The translations under genes and the position numbers were made by a program. This document shows positions 51,050 through 57,749 of a stretch of 64,000 bases of DNA, in pieces. Source of the stretch: Massilia aurea (GTDB lineage Bacteria > Pseudomonadota > Gammaproteobacteria > Burkholderiales > Burkholderiaceae_D); the NCBI RefSeq assembly GCF_024753205.1, contig NZ_JANUGZ010000003.1:951934-1015933 (forward strand), in the 5' to 3' direction. Positions within the stretch are counted from its first letter, which is position 1. Each line of letters begins with the position of its first letter. Under the pieces are notes generated by a model. It did not search any database. It was not told the origin of the DNA and saw only the letters and a program-made list of their open reading frames with translations.

Positions 51050-51120
51050 TTAAGCTCTAACTTTGATAATATGTGAGCTTAACTTTGACTACGTGCACTT
51101 CTGGCCATCGTCAAAGTTAG
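51050..51120. repeat. TAACTTTGAC direct/inverted repeats, candidate recombination site
   Basis: CTAACTTTGAT (51057-51067) and TTAACTTTGAC (51079-51089) are direct copies 22 bp apart; GTCAAAGTTAG (51110-51120) is the inverted copy. In addition TTAAGCTC (51050-51057) pairs with GAGCTTAA (51075-51082). This clustered arrangement is typical of tyrosine-recombinase binding sites or element ends; the call is inference. Confidence 0.5.
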
Positions 51121-51272
51121 CCACTCGCCTTAGCCCAGTGATTTCAAGGGCTTACAGCGTGTAAGCTCAACTGAGATCGAGAGCGTTTCTTTACAGTTAG
51201 GAATGCTGAATAGGCATTATCCACCTGGTGAGGTTCAGGAAGGAGCATCCCTTCCAGCTGTGACGGCCCGGC

Positions 51273-51375
51273 GACTGCTACTGGCCGAATCCGGCCTGTC
51301 GGAGCACGGTAGCAGCTTGCTGGGCGAAAAATTCCTTGGATTGTCACGACCGGCTGGTTCCGACCCATAGCAGAC
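51273..51375 (+). repeat. Array repeat R1
   Basis: Begins GACTGCTACTGGCCGAATCC and ends GACCCATAGCAGAC. Shares CTGGCCGAATCCGGCCTGTC with R7 and the GTAGCAGCTTGCTGG core in the middle. Lies 32 bp past the stop of the VOC gene. Confidence 0.8.
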
Positions 51376-51407
51376 GCTGACGGTTGACGCTCACTCGTGT
51401 CAAGCTG

Positions 51408-51785
51408 TCAGGCTGTCACATTGATGACCGCCTCAATCCGATACCCCTCGGGATCGAAAACGAAGGCGGCGTAGTAGCCTTTGCCATACTCGGGCCGGGG
51501 TCCTGGGGCGCCATTGCATCGTCCACCGTGGCGCAGCGCGGCGGCATGGAATTCGTGTACCTGACTCGGTTCAGTGGCTGTAAAGGCCAGATGAAAGCGT
51601 TCGCTAGGAACGATGACTTGCTTTGCACGTTTCAAGCACAGCTTATCGTCACCTCCCTCATACCCGTAGCCCACGGCCTCGTCGTCAGCGAAGACCTGGG
51701 TGTACCCCAATGGCCTTAACACCGCGTCATAGAAGGCAGAGGTCCGGTCTAAGTCAGAGACCGCAATAGACAAGTGATGCAGCAT
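51408..51785 (-). CDS. VOC family protein (glyoxalase/bleomycin-resistance fold)
   Basis: 125 aa from the ATG at 51785 (MLHHLSIAVSDLDRT), supported by an AAGGAA ribosome-binding site; the longer frame runs into repeat R2 and is rejected. One VOC domain with metal-ligand positions HHLSIAV (N-terminal His) and Glu in YRIEAV at the C terminus. The substrate cannot be told. A single-gene unit flanked by repeats on both sides. Confidence 0.87.
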   Translation of the reverse strand: MLHHLSIAVSDLDRTSAFYDAVLRPLGYTQVFADDEAVGYGYEGGDDKLCLKRAKQVIVPSERFHLAFTATEPSQVHEFHAAALRHGGRCNGAPGPRPEYGKGYYAAFVFDPEGYRIEAVINVTA

Positions 51786-51803
51786 ACTTTCCTTATTTGA
51801 TAA

Positions 51804-51906
51804 GTCTGTTTCTGGCCGAACCCGACCGTTGAGCTGAGCATAGCAGGTCACCAAGGCGGAAAAGTCGCAGACTGTCACGAAGGGCAGGCATCAGCCAAAG
51901 CAGTCG
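51804..51906 (+). repeat. Array repeat R2
   Basis: Begins GTCTGTTTCTGGCCGAACCC, centre GAGCATAGCAGGTCACC, ends CAGCCAAAGCAGTCG. Lies between the divergent VOC and serine hydrolase genes, 18 bp before the VOC start. Confidence 0.8.
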
Positions 51907-51987
51907 TCGGTGAAGTGTTTTTTCGATACCAAAGACGCCTTGGCACGTACAATTTCGGCTTTATCTCAAAAAACAGGCCGGGACCGC

Positions 51988-52995
51988 ATGCAAAAACTTT
52001 TAGAATATTACAGCGAGTTGGAAGCGATCTTGCCGTCGCAGGGACCGGGTTTCAGCGCCGCGATCCTGTGCGCAGGAGAAACGTTATTTGAGCGCCATCA
52101 TGGCCTTGCTTCATTGGAACTCAAAGTGCCGTTGTCGCGCGACTCGGCATACTACCTGGCATCGGAATCGAAGCAATTCACGGCGGCCTGCGTCATGTCC
52201 TTGGTACACGAAGGCGCGATAAGTCTTGATGACGACGTTTGCGCACATTTGCCAGAGTTGACCAAATTCGAGCAACCCTTTCCGTTGCGAAGTCTGTTAA
52301 ATCATAGCAGCGGGATTCCAGATTATTTCCAGTTCCTACAGTGTCAGCTTGGACGGCACGAAGCTGACTACTTCAATAACGACATCATCCTGCAGTTGAT
52401 TTCTCGCATGGACACAGTGGAGTGTCCTGCACAGACTGAACACCGGTATAGCAATAGCAACTACATCCTTCTAGCCACTCTCGTCCATCGATTGAGCGGC
52501 ATGACGTGCAAGGACTATGCTAGGAAGACGCTGTTCGAGCCGCTCGGCATCCAGGAAATGACATACGATGACGATCGCTTTGATGTCATAGAACATCGGG
52601 TGTTCAGCTATGAAAGTGACGCGGCACGTTCTTCTGGGTACAAACAGCATTTGGGTAATGCCAACACGGTTGGTGATGGCGGCATTTATGGCAGCACTGC
52701 TCAGCTGCTACTGTGGGAAGTCGAATGGCATCGCCAATGGGCCGACCATTCAAGCCTGCTGCATGCAATGCTGCAACCGTCCCCCTTTTTGGATGGAACA
52801 GTGCCTGACTACCGATTTGGATTAGAGATCACGGAAAGGTTTGGGCAAGAAGTTGTGTTCCATAACGGCGGTCTTTGGGGATTCAACACGCTGATTGTTA
52901 GGGTACCCCAGTCCCGTATATCAATAATACATTTGGCCAATTGCCAAAATGCTGAGCCGGACATGGATCGAATCCTCTCTGCAGCACTTACCTAG
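51988..52995 (+). CDS. Serine hydrolase of the beta-lactamase/class C PBP-like family
   Basis: 335 aa from the ATG at 51988 (MQKLLEYYSEL); a GTG at 51910 abuts repeat R2 and is less likely. Catalytic SxxK is seen in YYLASESKQFTA (Ser about 66), YxN in RYSNSNYILL (about 162) and HxG-like HNGGLWGF (about 293). No signal peptide is visible with this start. Probably a D-amino-acid esterase or peptidase; real beta-lactamase activity is unlikely. It is the only plus-strand gene in the array. Confidence 0.85.
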   Translation: MQKLLEYYSELEAILPSQGPGFSAAILCAGETLFERHHGLASLELKVPLSRDSAYYLASESKQFTAACVMSLVHEGAISLDDDVCAHLPELTKFEQPFPLRSLLNHSSGIPDYFQFLQCQLGRHEADYFNNDIILQLISRMDTVECPAQTEHRYSNSNYILLATLVHRLSGMTCKDYARKTLFEPLGIQEMTYDDDRFDVIEHRVFSYESDAARSSGYKQHLGNANTVGDGGIYGSTAQLLLWEVEWHRQWADHSSLLHAMLQPSPFLDGTVPDYRFGLEITERFGQEVVFHNGGLWGFNTLIVRVPQSRISIIHLANCQNAEPDMDRILSAALT

Positions 52996-53066
52996 GTGTA
53001 GGACAGTCAGCTAGACCATTCCCGTATGGACCTTCTCGGTGCAAGGCATTACGCGTCATTCGCTAC

Positions 53067-53169
53067 GACTGCTTTTGGCCGAATCCGGCCGTTCAGGTCA
53101 GCATAGTAAGTTGCTAGGATTGAACACCCAGCGGTAGCCGGTATAGGTGAAGATCGGCCCAAGCATACG
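53067..53169 (+). repeat. Array repeat R3
   Basis: Begins GACTGCTTTTGGCCGAATCC, centre CAGCATAGTAAGTTGC, ends ATCGGCCCAAGCATACG. Lies 57 bp past the stop of the minus-strand exported-protein gene and after the end of the serine hydrolase gene. Confidence 0.8.
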
Positions 53170-53226
53170 ACCGTCGGGACCGAGGGAACTCATTTTAAAG
53201 TCTCGCCCCGAGCATTGGCAGGCTCA

Positions 53227-53670
53227 TCATTTGGCACAGATTTGCACTCGCGATGGTCCATCCTGTTTCCAATTTCCCATAGCTGTACGAGCAACAAAAA
53301 GGTGCCCGGTGAAGCGACAGTCCCCTGCTTGGTACGCTTTAGGATAGACACTTCCCTGTAAAAATTCGATGCGATCACCTTGTTGCTGGAACTGAAATAC
53401 GCGAATATATTCTGGGCCCGAGAACTCTCCGTATTCATCAGGCACATCTGCAAGGCGTACTACTTTGCCAATGCGTTCTAAAGCGTTTCGTGCTCGAAGG
53501 GGCAGTCTGTCGTCAACGACAAAGGTGAGCTCATTAGTACTACGTTCGTTCAGAGCGGCTTTGGCAGCAGACATCCAGTCGGCATCAGTAAGTTCCGAAG
53601 GCGTTTTCCCGTTTGCAGATTCTAAGCACATGACGCCTAGGAACATCAAAAGGAGTATGGATTTCTTCAT
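53227..53670 (-). CDS. Hypothetical exported protein
   Basis: 147 aa from the ATG at 53670 (MKKSILLLMFLGVM), with a clear signal peptide ending near SANG; an upstream in-frame ATG at 53694 only lengthens the basic region. The mature part has no motif I recognise; DADWMSAAKAALN and two Cys residues (one near residue 122, one three from the C-terminal end), possibly a disulphide, can be noted. A single-gene unit between repeats R3 and R4. Confidence 0.7.
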   Translation of the reverse strand: MKKSILLLMFLGVMCLESANGKTPSELTDADWMSAAKAALNERSTNELTFVVDDRLPLRARNALERIGKVVRLADVPDEYGEFSGPEYIRVFQFQQQGDRIEFLQGSVYPKAYQAGDCRFTGHLFVARTAMGNWKQDGPSRVQICAK

Positions 53671-53741
53671 GTCGCCACTTTTTCGTTCCCTCAAACACTA
53701 GTTAAGAGACGGTACTAACGTAGCGCAGACGCTACACGAAT

Positions 53742-53845
53742 GTCCGCTTGTGGCCGAACTCTGCGCTACGCGTCAGCTTAGCAAGCTGCCGGTCCGGAAA
53801 AGCCACTGACTCGACAACTGCTGTCAGTTGAGCCAGCTTGGACAG
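53742..53845 (+). repeat. Array repeat R4
   Basis: Begins GTCCGCTTGTGGCCGAACTC, centre GTCAGCTTAGCAAGCTGCC, ends TTGAGCCAGCTTGGACA. Its middle part is closest to R8 (both have GTCAGCTT.GCA and CACTGACT). Lies 22 bp past the stop of the H-NS-like gene. Confidence 0.78.
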
Positions 53846-53866
53846 TACACCTATGAACTGTTGAAA

Positions 53867-54196
53867 TTAGATTCTGAAATCTGCCAGTTGCTTACCGCCA
53901 GCGATGCCTTCTGCTATCCATTTTGGCTGGCGCCCACGGCCGCTCCAAGTTTGACCTTTATCAGCTGGATTGTAGTACTGCGGCTCTACCTTCTGCCCTT
54001 TCCCCTTTGACGACTTTTTCGAATTTACCGCCAGCAATTCCTCGACGGTCACGCCTACGCCCTGTGCAATCGAGAGAATTTGCTGACGTGCTTTTGCTAA
54101 GTCGCCTTGCTGGCGTTTCTTGATCTCCTCGTCGATGCCATGTTGGAGTTCCTTCAGTTCGCTAAGGTTGTAGCTTGACAGGTCAATCTTCGTCAT
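53867..54196 (-). CDS. H-NS family nucleoid protein
   Basis: 109 aa with an AAGGAA ribosome-binding site. An N-terminal oligomerisation coil (ELKELQHGIDEEIKKRQQ, about 13-30) and a C-terminal DNA-binding motif YNPADKGQTWSGRGRQPKW (about 79-97) with the typical GRGR/QP AT-minor-groove hook. Such proteins silence AT-rich acquired DNA (family knowledge); an island-borne copy may dampen expression of its own cargo (inference). Confidence 0.9.
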   Translation of the reverse strand: MTKIDLSSYNLSELKELQHGIDEEIKKRQQGDLAKARQQILSIAQGVGVTVEELLAVNSKKSSKGKGQKVEPQYYNPADKGQTWSGRGRQPKWIAEGIAGGKQLADFRI

Positions 54197-54399
54197 TTTG
54201 TTTCCTTTTCAATGAGTTATAACGTTCTGGTGCCGATTCTAATATGCGCTCATCAATTTACATGTCTTACGAAGCACCGTCAGCGGTCTTCTAAAGGGCT
54301 TGAGCAAAGAATGCGGGACAGTTTAAGCTATCTGCCCTACTACGTGGAGCAAAAGATAAGGCCGACAGAATACCCCGACATCAGCCGAGGGCAGTAGGT

Positions 54400-55026
54400 C
54401 TAAGCTTCAGTTTGCTCGGAAATTTCTAGTGCGTCATCAACTTCGATGCCAAGGTATCGAACTGTGCTTTCGAGCTTGGTATGCCCTAGCAGAAGTTGAA
54501 CCGCACGAAGGTTCTTGGTCCTTCGATAGATGAGTGTCGCTTTCGTTCGGCGCATGGTGTGTGTACCGTATGCTGCGACATCAAGCCCTATTGAAGTGAC
54601 CCACCGTCTGACGATGCGAGCGTACTGGCGCGTGGACAAATGCGGCGAACGCGTGACTCTGCTTGGGAAGAGGAACGCGTTGTTAGAAAGCTTGGCTTGC
54701 TCAATCCATGCCAACAGTGACTGCCTTGTCATTTCAGTAACTTCAAACTGTACTGGACGCTGCGTTTTACGTTGCATGACTATTGCACGATGCATGATGC
54801 TGCGCCCCTGTGCGATGTCGCTGACTTTCAAGCTCAGCAGGTCACAGCCACGCAATTTGCTATCGATTGCCAAGTTGAATAGGGCAAGATCTCTGACTTG
54901 TTCAGTCAACTGAAGCCGAATTCGGATGGCCCATATCTCTTTCAACTTCAAAGGACTTTTCTGGCCAACAAGCTTCCCCTTATTCCAGGCAGCTTGAGAG
55001 GCCGACGTCTGCATGCACGGTTTCAT
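54400..55026 (-). CDS. Compact tyrosine recombinase/integrase
   Basis: 208 aa with a strong AAGGAGGA ribosome-binding site before the ATG at 55026. Catalytic Arg in SKLRGCDLLSL, Lys in QRKTQRPV, HxxR in GTHTMRRTKATL, and LLGHTKLESTVRYLG with His and Tyr are all present, so it should be active. Only a very short N-terminal arm precedes the catalytic domain. No array repeat directly follows its stop. It may mobilise part of the island. Confidence 0.87.
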   Translation of the reverse strand: MKPCMQTSASQAAWNKGKLVGQKSPLKLKEIWAIRIRLQLTEQVRDLALFNLAIDSKLRGCDLLSLKVSDIAQGRSIMHRAIVMQRKTQRPVQFEVTEMTRQSLLAWIEQAKLSNNAFLFPSRVTRSPHLSTRQYARIVRRWVTSIGLDVAAYGTHTMRRTKATLIYRRTKNLRAVQLLLGHTKLESTVRYLGIEVDDALEISEQTEA

Positions 55027-55140
55027 GAGGTCCTCCTTAGGAATCGGACCTTATTTTGGCGTACTGTTGCTGTTGTAACGGACGGAGTCGGACGCCGTCA
55101 CCTGACCCACAGGGACGTAGCAAGAAGGACTGCTTCTCAG

Positions 55141-55482
55141 CTAACGAGGACGCGTGAAGAGCTTGGGTGCTACTTCCTGTCCCCAACGGGGAAGAAGTTC
55201 GTCGGGTTCCATGCTCTCGCCATCGAACCAGGAAAAACGCCATCCCACTGCAGTTTTTAAACTTAGTTCCATCCAGATCATCTGCATACCCATCTGGAGC
55301 GCGTGCCATTGGTCCACGCCGTACGCAACTCGATCCTCGTCTAGAATTCCTTCAAGGCTGAGCTTGCATTGCCACGCTCGATCAGCAATGGTGCCCGGTG
55401 CAAAGACGCCAATTTGGACCGAAAACTCAGGTCCTTGAGGTGAGTACACTGTGCATTTGCGGCTCACAAATAGTTCAGTCAT
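55141..55482 (-). CDS. Hypothetical protein (possibly DUF6968-like)
   Basis: 113 aa. Predicted mixed alpha/beta soluble protein; the YGVDQWHALQMGMQMIW segment recalls a family of small cassette-type proteins (DUF6968), from memory and not verified. No signal or membrane segment. Lies between the compact integrase and repeat R5. The start at 55482 is accepted because the next upstream bases enter the intergenic repeat. Confidence 0.6.
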   Translation of the reverse strand: MTELFVSRKCTVYSPQGPEFSVQIGVFAPGTIADRAWQCKLSLEGILDEDRVAYGVDQWHALQMGMQMIWMELSLKTAVGWRFSWFDGESMEPDELLPRWGQEVAPKLFTRPR

Positions 55483-55527
55483 TAAGTATTCACATTGGAA
55501 AGTCGGCTAGATCACCGGTATTACGCT

Positions 55528-55628
55528 AACCGCTTCTGGCAGAGCCCGGCCGTTCAGGCAAGCATAGCAGGTTGCCAGGTTGAAAATTCAGCAGTGCCGC
55601 GACAGGCTGGAACCGACCCAAAGCGGTC
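55528..55628 (+). repeat. Array repeat R5
   Basis: Begins AACCGCTTCTGGCAGAGCCC, centre AAGCATAGCAGGTTGCC and GGTTGAAAATTC, ends CCGACCCAAAGCGGTC. The outer GACCGCTTTGGGTCG-type arms are inverted. Lies 23 bp past the stop of the esterase gene. Confidence 0.85.
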
Positions 55629-55651
55629 CTTGGAATTGTAGGATGAAAGAT

Positions 55652-56551
55652 TTATTTCGACGATTTCAGGAAGCTTCGTAATCCGTGCGTTAGCACAAGC
55701 GGAAATACACTAGCATGATCTTCATCTTGAAATACACGAACACGAGTCTTGAGACCCGGAAACCTATTTGAATTCAAAACCTTGTCAAATTCTTGAAGGT
55801 CTTCCACCATGTCGGCATCCTCGGTTAGCCGCGAACGCTTTTCCCCTGGCGGCAACCGTTCTAGTCCACCGATGCCGAAGAATACAGAAGCAGGTAGGTC
55901 ATGATGCGATTTAGCAAATGCTCTCTCCCTATCAAACATAACACCGGCGTCATACCAGAGAGACGGACTGCCTAGGATGTAATGGTTAAAAGTGCGCGGC
56001 TCTGTAAATAAAATTTGTAATCCCAGTAAGCTGCCGTATGAGTGACCAATAAAAATCTTTCTATTCACGTCAACACGGTAATGTCGATTAATATTTGAAA
56101 ACACCTCATTGGATATAAATTTAGCATATGCCGCAGCCTCTCCGAAAGCAGGTTTTTTTCCTGGCATATCTGAGTTGTAGCTGTGGTTTCGCGGAGCCGT
56201 AGGCGTGTAATCACGGCGACGACTGTAGGCACCACTCTCACCCTTAGCGTAGGACAACCCAACTACGATCATCTCTTCCATACCCGCATGCTTGCTAAGA
56301 CGCGAAGCAATGTTGCGAACAATGGGAAATGAGTAGTCAGCATCGACAACGTAAAGTACGGGGTAGCTCTTGCTAGTCTTCCTGTAGGAATCTGGCAACG
56401 CCACGTAGAGTTGGTAATCTCGGTTTAAAGCTTGAGCGCGGACACTGCGCACTTCCGTATTCTCAAGAAAATAGGATGGGACACTTGAACTGGCGGCTGC
56501 TGCGCCGCTAAACCAGCAGCAAAATGCAGCGATTAGGCTTAAGAATTTCAA
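55652..56551 (-). CDS. Exported alpha/beta hydrolase (esterase D/IroE-like)
   Basis: 299 aa. Signal peptide (MKFLSLIAAFCCWFSGAAAA), then an esterase-type alpha/beta hydrolase: YPVLYVVDADY (about 63), nucleophile Ser in FIGHSYGSLLGLQ (about 171), and a candidate catalytic His in DEDHASVFPL near residue 280. It resembles the IroE/Fes-like and tannase-free esterase group. The substrate is unknown. Flanked by repeats R5 and R6. Confidence 0.85.
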   Translation of the reverse strand: MKFLSLIAAFCCWFSGAAAASSSVPSYFLENTEVRSVRAQALNRDYQLYVALPDSYRKTSKSYPVLYVVDADYSFPIVRNIASRLSKHAGMEEMIVVGLSYAKGESGAYSRRRDYTPTAPRNHSYNSDMPGKKPAFGEAAAYAKFISNEVFSNINRHYRVDVNRKIFIGHSYGSLLGLQILFTEPRTFNHYILGSPSLWYDAGVMFDRERAFAKSHHDLPASVFFGIGGLERLPPGEKRSRLTEDADMVEDLQEFDKVLNSNRFPGLKTRVRVFQDEDHASVFPLVLTHGLRSFLKSSK

Positions 56552-56584
56552 TGTATTTCTTTCATATTGTTTCGTCTAGTCTTC

Positions 56585-56645
56585 GACCAGATGCTTGGCC
56601 AAATTCCGTTTTTCGCTAATGACTGGTTTCGACCCGAAGCGGACC
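56585..56645 (+). repeat. Array repeat R6, shortened
   Basis: Only the outer parts are left: GACCAGATGCTTGGCCAAATT and GTTTCGACCCGAAGCGGAC, with a central deletion of about 45 bp relative to R5 and R7. Lies 31 bp past the stop of the small membrane protein gene. Confidence 0.7.
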
Positions 56646-56676
56646 TTTGCAATGGATGGGCAGTCGTCCGCGAACT

Positions 56677-56871
56677 CTAAGCGTGCTTCCTGAATAATTT
56701 GCACCCCACCCAACCGATCAAGCCGACTAGGACCACAATCGAGGCCTGCATCGAATACACCTCAAGAGTTTGAGGACAGCCCCACATGCAGACGGAAATG
56801 TTGAAGATTGCTGATAGGGCTAGTACGACGACCAGTGCCACCAGGGCAAACGAAAGCAGTACCTTTTTCAT
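56677..56871 (-). CDS. Small two-helix membrane protein
   Basis: 64 aa. Two hydrophobic segments (about 5-27, LLSFALVALVVVLALSAIFNI, and 42-60, ASIVVLVGLIGWVGCKLF) separated by a short Cys-containing loop (SVCMWGCP). No family is recognised. A single-gene unit between repeats R6 and R7. Confidence 0.6.
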   Translation of the reverse strand: MKKVLLSFALVALVVVLALSAIFNISVCMWGCPQTLEVYSMQASIVVLVGLIGWVGCKLFRKHA

Positions 56872-56918
56872 AAGCCCCTATTGTGGAGTACCGCGAGTTA
56901 GCTGAATGGCAGTGCCGT

Positions 56919-57021
56919 GGTCTGCTCTTGGCCGAATCCGGCCTGTCGAGCCAACATAGCAGGTTGCCCGGTTGAAAATTCGGCGGTGGCCGCGACAGGC
57001 CGGTACCGACCCAAAGCGGTC
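56919..57021 (+). repeat. Array repeat R7, best-preserved palindrome
   Basis: An inner pair of perfect 11-bp arms, CCGGCCTGTCG (56938-56948) and CGACAGGCCGG (56993-57003), sits inside outer arms GCTCTTGGCCG and CGACCCAAAGC. The loop contains CATAGCAGGTTGCCCGG and TTGAAAATTC, also in R5. Ends 6 bp before the stop of the next gene. Confidence 0.88.
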
Positions 57022-57027
57022 TTCGCA

Positions 57028-57492
57028 CTAACAACCTGCTGGGCGAATTGCCCGGCTCTCCCGGGTGGGATCGTGCGACCGGCAATAGCCAGCGTGATTC
57101 ACGATACCCGCAGCTCTACCTTCTGCGTTAATGGTCACGGTCACGGTGAACTGATCACCCCATTGCGGCTTGTAGTAGATGATCCTAGGCCAAGGTGGAG
57201 GTGCGAAGTCGAGTGTGATGTGTGCTGACGTGATCTCCTCAAATGGAACATGCGAGAGGTCTGTCAACTTTGCAAGGAGGCCGCGATAGTGAGCCAATAC
57301 AGGCGCGAGCTCAGACGACGACGGCTGAGTGGATGATGCCAACAAGTCGAGTAATACCGTGGTCTGACCATTCCGTTCGGCCAGCGAACGTAGCTTGCCG
57401 ATTGCCCAGTAACCATCCAGATCGTTGTTCCGGCTAGCGAATGAGCCGCACAAATTACTGGCGACGTTTGTCAGGTGCGCCCCTCTAGGCAT
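57028..57492 (-). CDS. Hypothetical protein of the repeat array
   Basis: 154 aa. Predicted soluble protein; RNNDLDGYWAIGKLRSLAE and a beta-rich PRIIYYKPQWGDQFTVTVT segment can be seen. No family is recognised. Its stop lies almost in contact with repeat R7. The ATG at 57492 is the only good start. Confidence 0.6.
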   Translation of the reverse strand: MPRGAHLTNVASNLCGSFASRNNDLDGYWAIGKLRSLAERNGQTTVLLDLLASSTQPSSSELAPVLAHYRGLLAKLTDLSHVPFEEITSAHITLDFAPPPWPRIIYYKPQWGDQFTVTVTINAEGRAAGIVNHAGYCRSHDPTRESRAIRPAGC

Positions 57493-57537
57493 GTGTCATC
57501 CCTTGTTCAATTAGTTTGGTACACAACGTCGAGCCGT

Positions 57538-57645
57538 GACCGAGCTATTTTTGCCAACCTAGGCCGTTCGCGTCAGCTTGGCAGGGTTCCCGGCCTGAAG
57601 AGTCACTGACTGTTTCGACCGGCAGCTGTCGACCAGAACCTGACG
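57538..57645 (+). repeat. Array repeat R8, diverged
   Basis: Begins GACCGAGCTATTTTTGCCAA, centre CGCGTCAGCTTGGCAGGGTT, ends CGACCAGAACCTGACG; an inner CGACCGGCAGCTGTCGACC palindrome is visible. Most similar to R4. Lies 105 bp past the stop of the ATP-grasp gene and may mark the right limit of the array. Confidence 0.7.
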
Positions 57646-57749
57646 TCTAGCAGATTAAGCTAACAGAGCGCTACGCTGGTCTCTAGCGCTTCACTTTTTG
57701 CTCAGATATTTGGCAATCCATTTTTGCTTCAACAGACGGGTACGCTCAG

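Larger units (their letters stand above)
50784..51407. other. Gene-poor stretch with recombinase-arm-like repeats
   Basis: 624 bp without a credible gene. 50,860-51,070 holds an open plus frame of ~66 codons with no start (RFDEFHIGSWLIAAAGDPV) that may be a gene remnant. 51,050-51,120 holds TAACTTTGA direct and inverted repeats, and 51,273-51,375 is the first array-type palindrome. Both are listed separately. Confidence 0.6.

Noticed and set aside
51144..51368. 74-codon minus-strand ORF
   Set aside because: Lies largely over array repeat R1 and translates the repeat.
55037..55309. 90-codon minus-strand ORF
   Set aside because: Overlaps the 113-aa hypothetical gene in another frame and contains low-complexity Gln/Ser runs.
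51273..57645. Integron attC sites
   Set aside because: The repeats lack the paired GTTRRRY/RYYYAAC boxes and no IntI-type integrase is seen; the cassette-like layout is reported as a finding instead.
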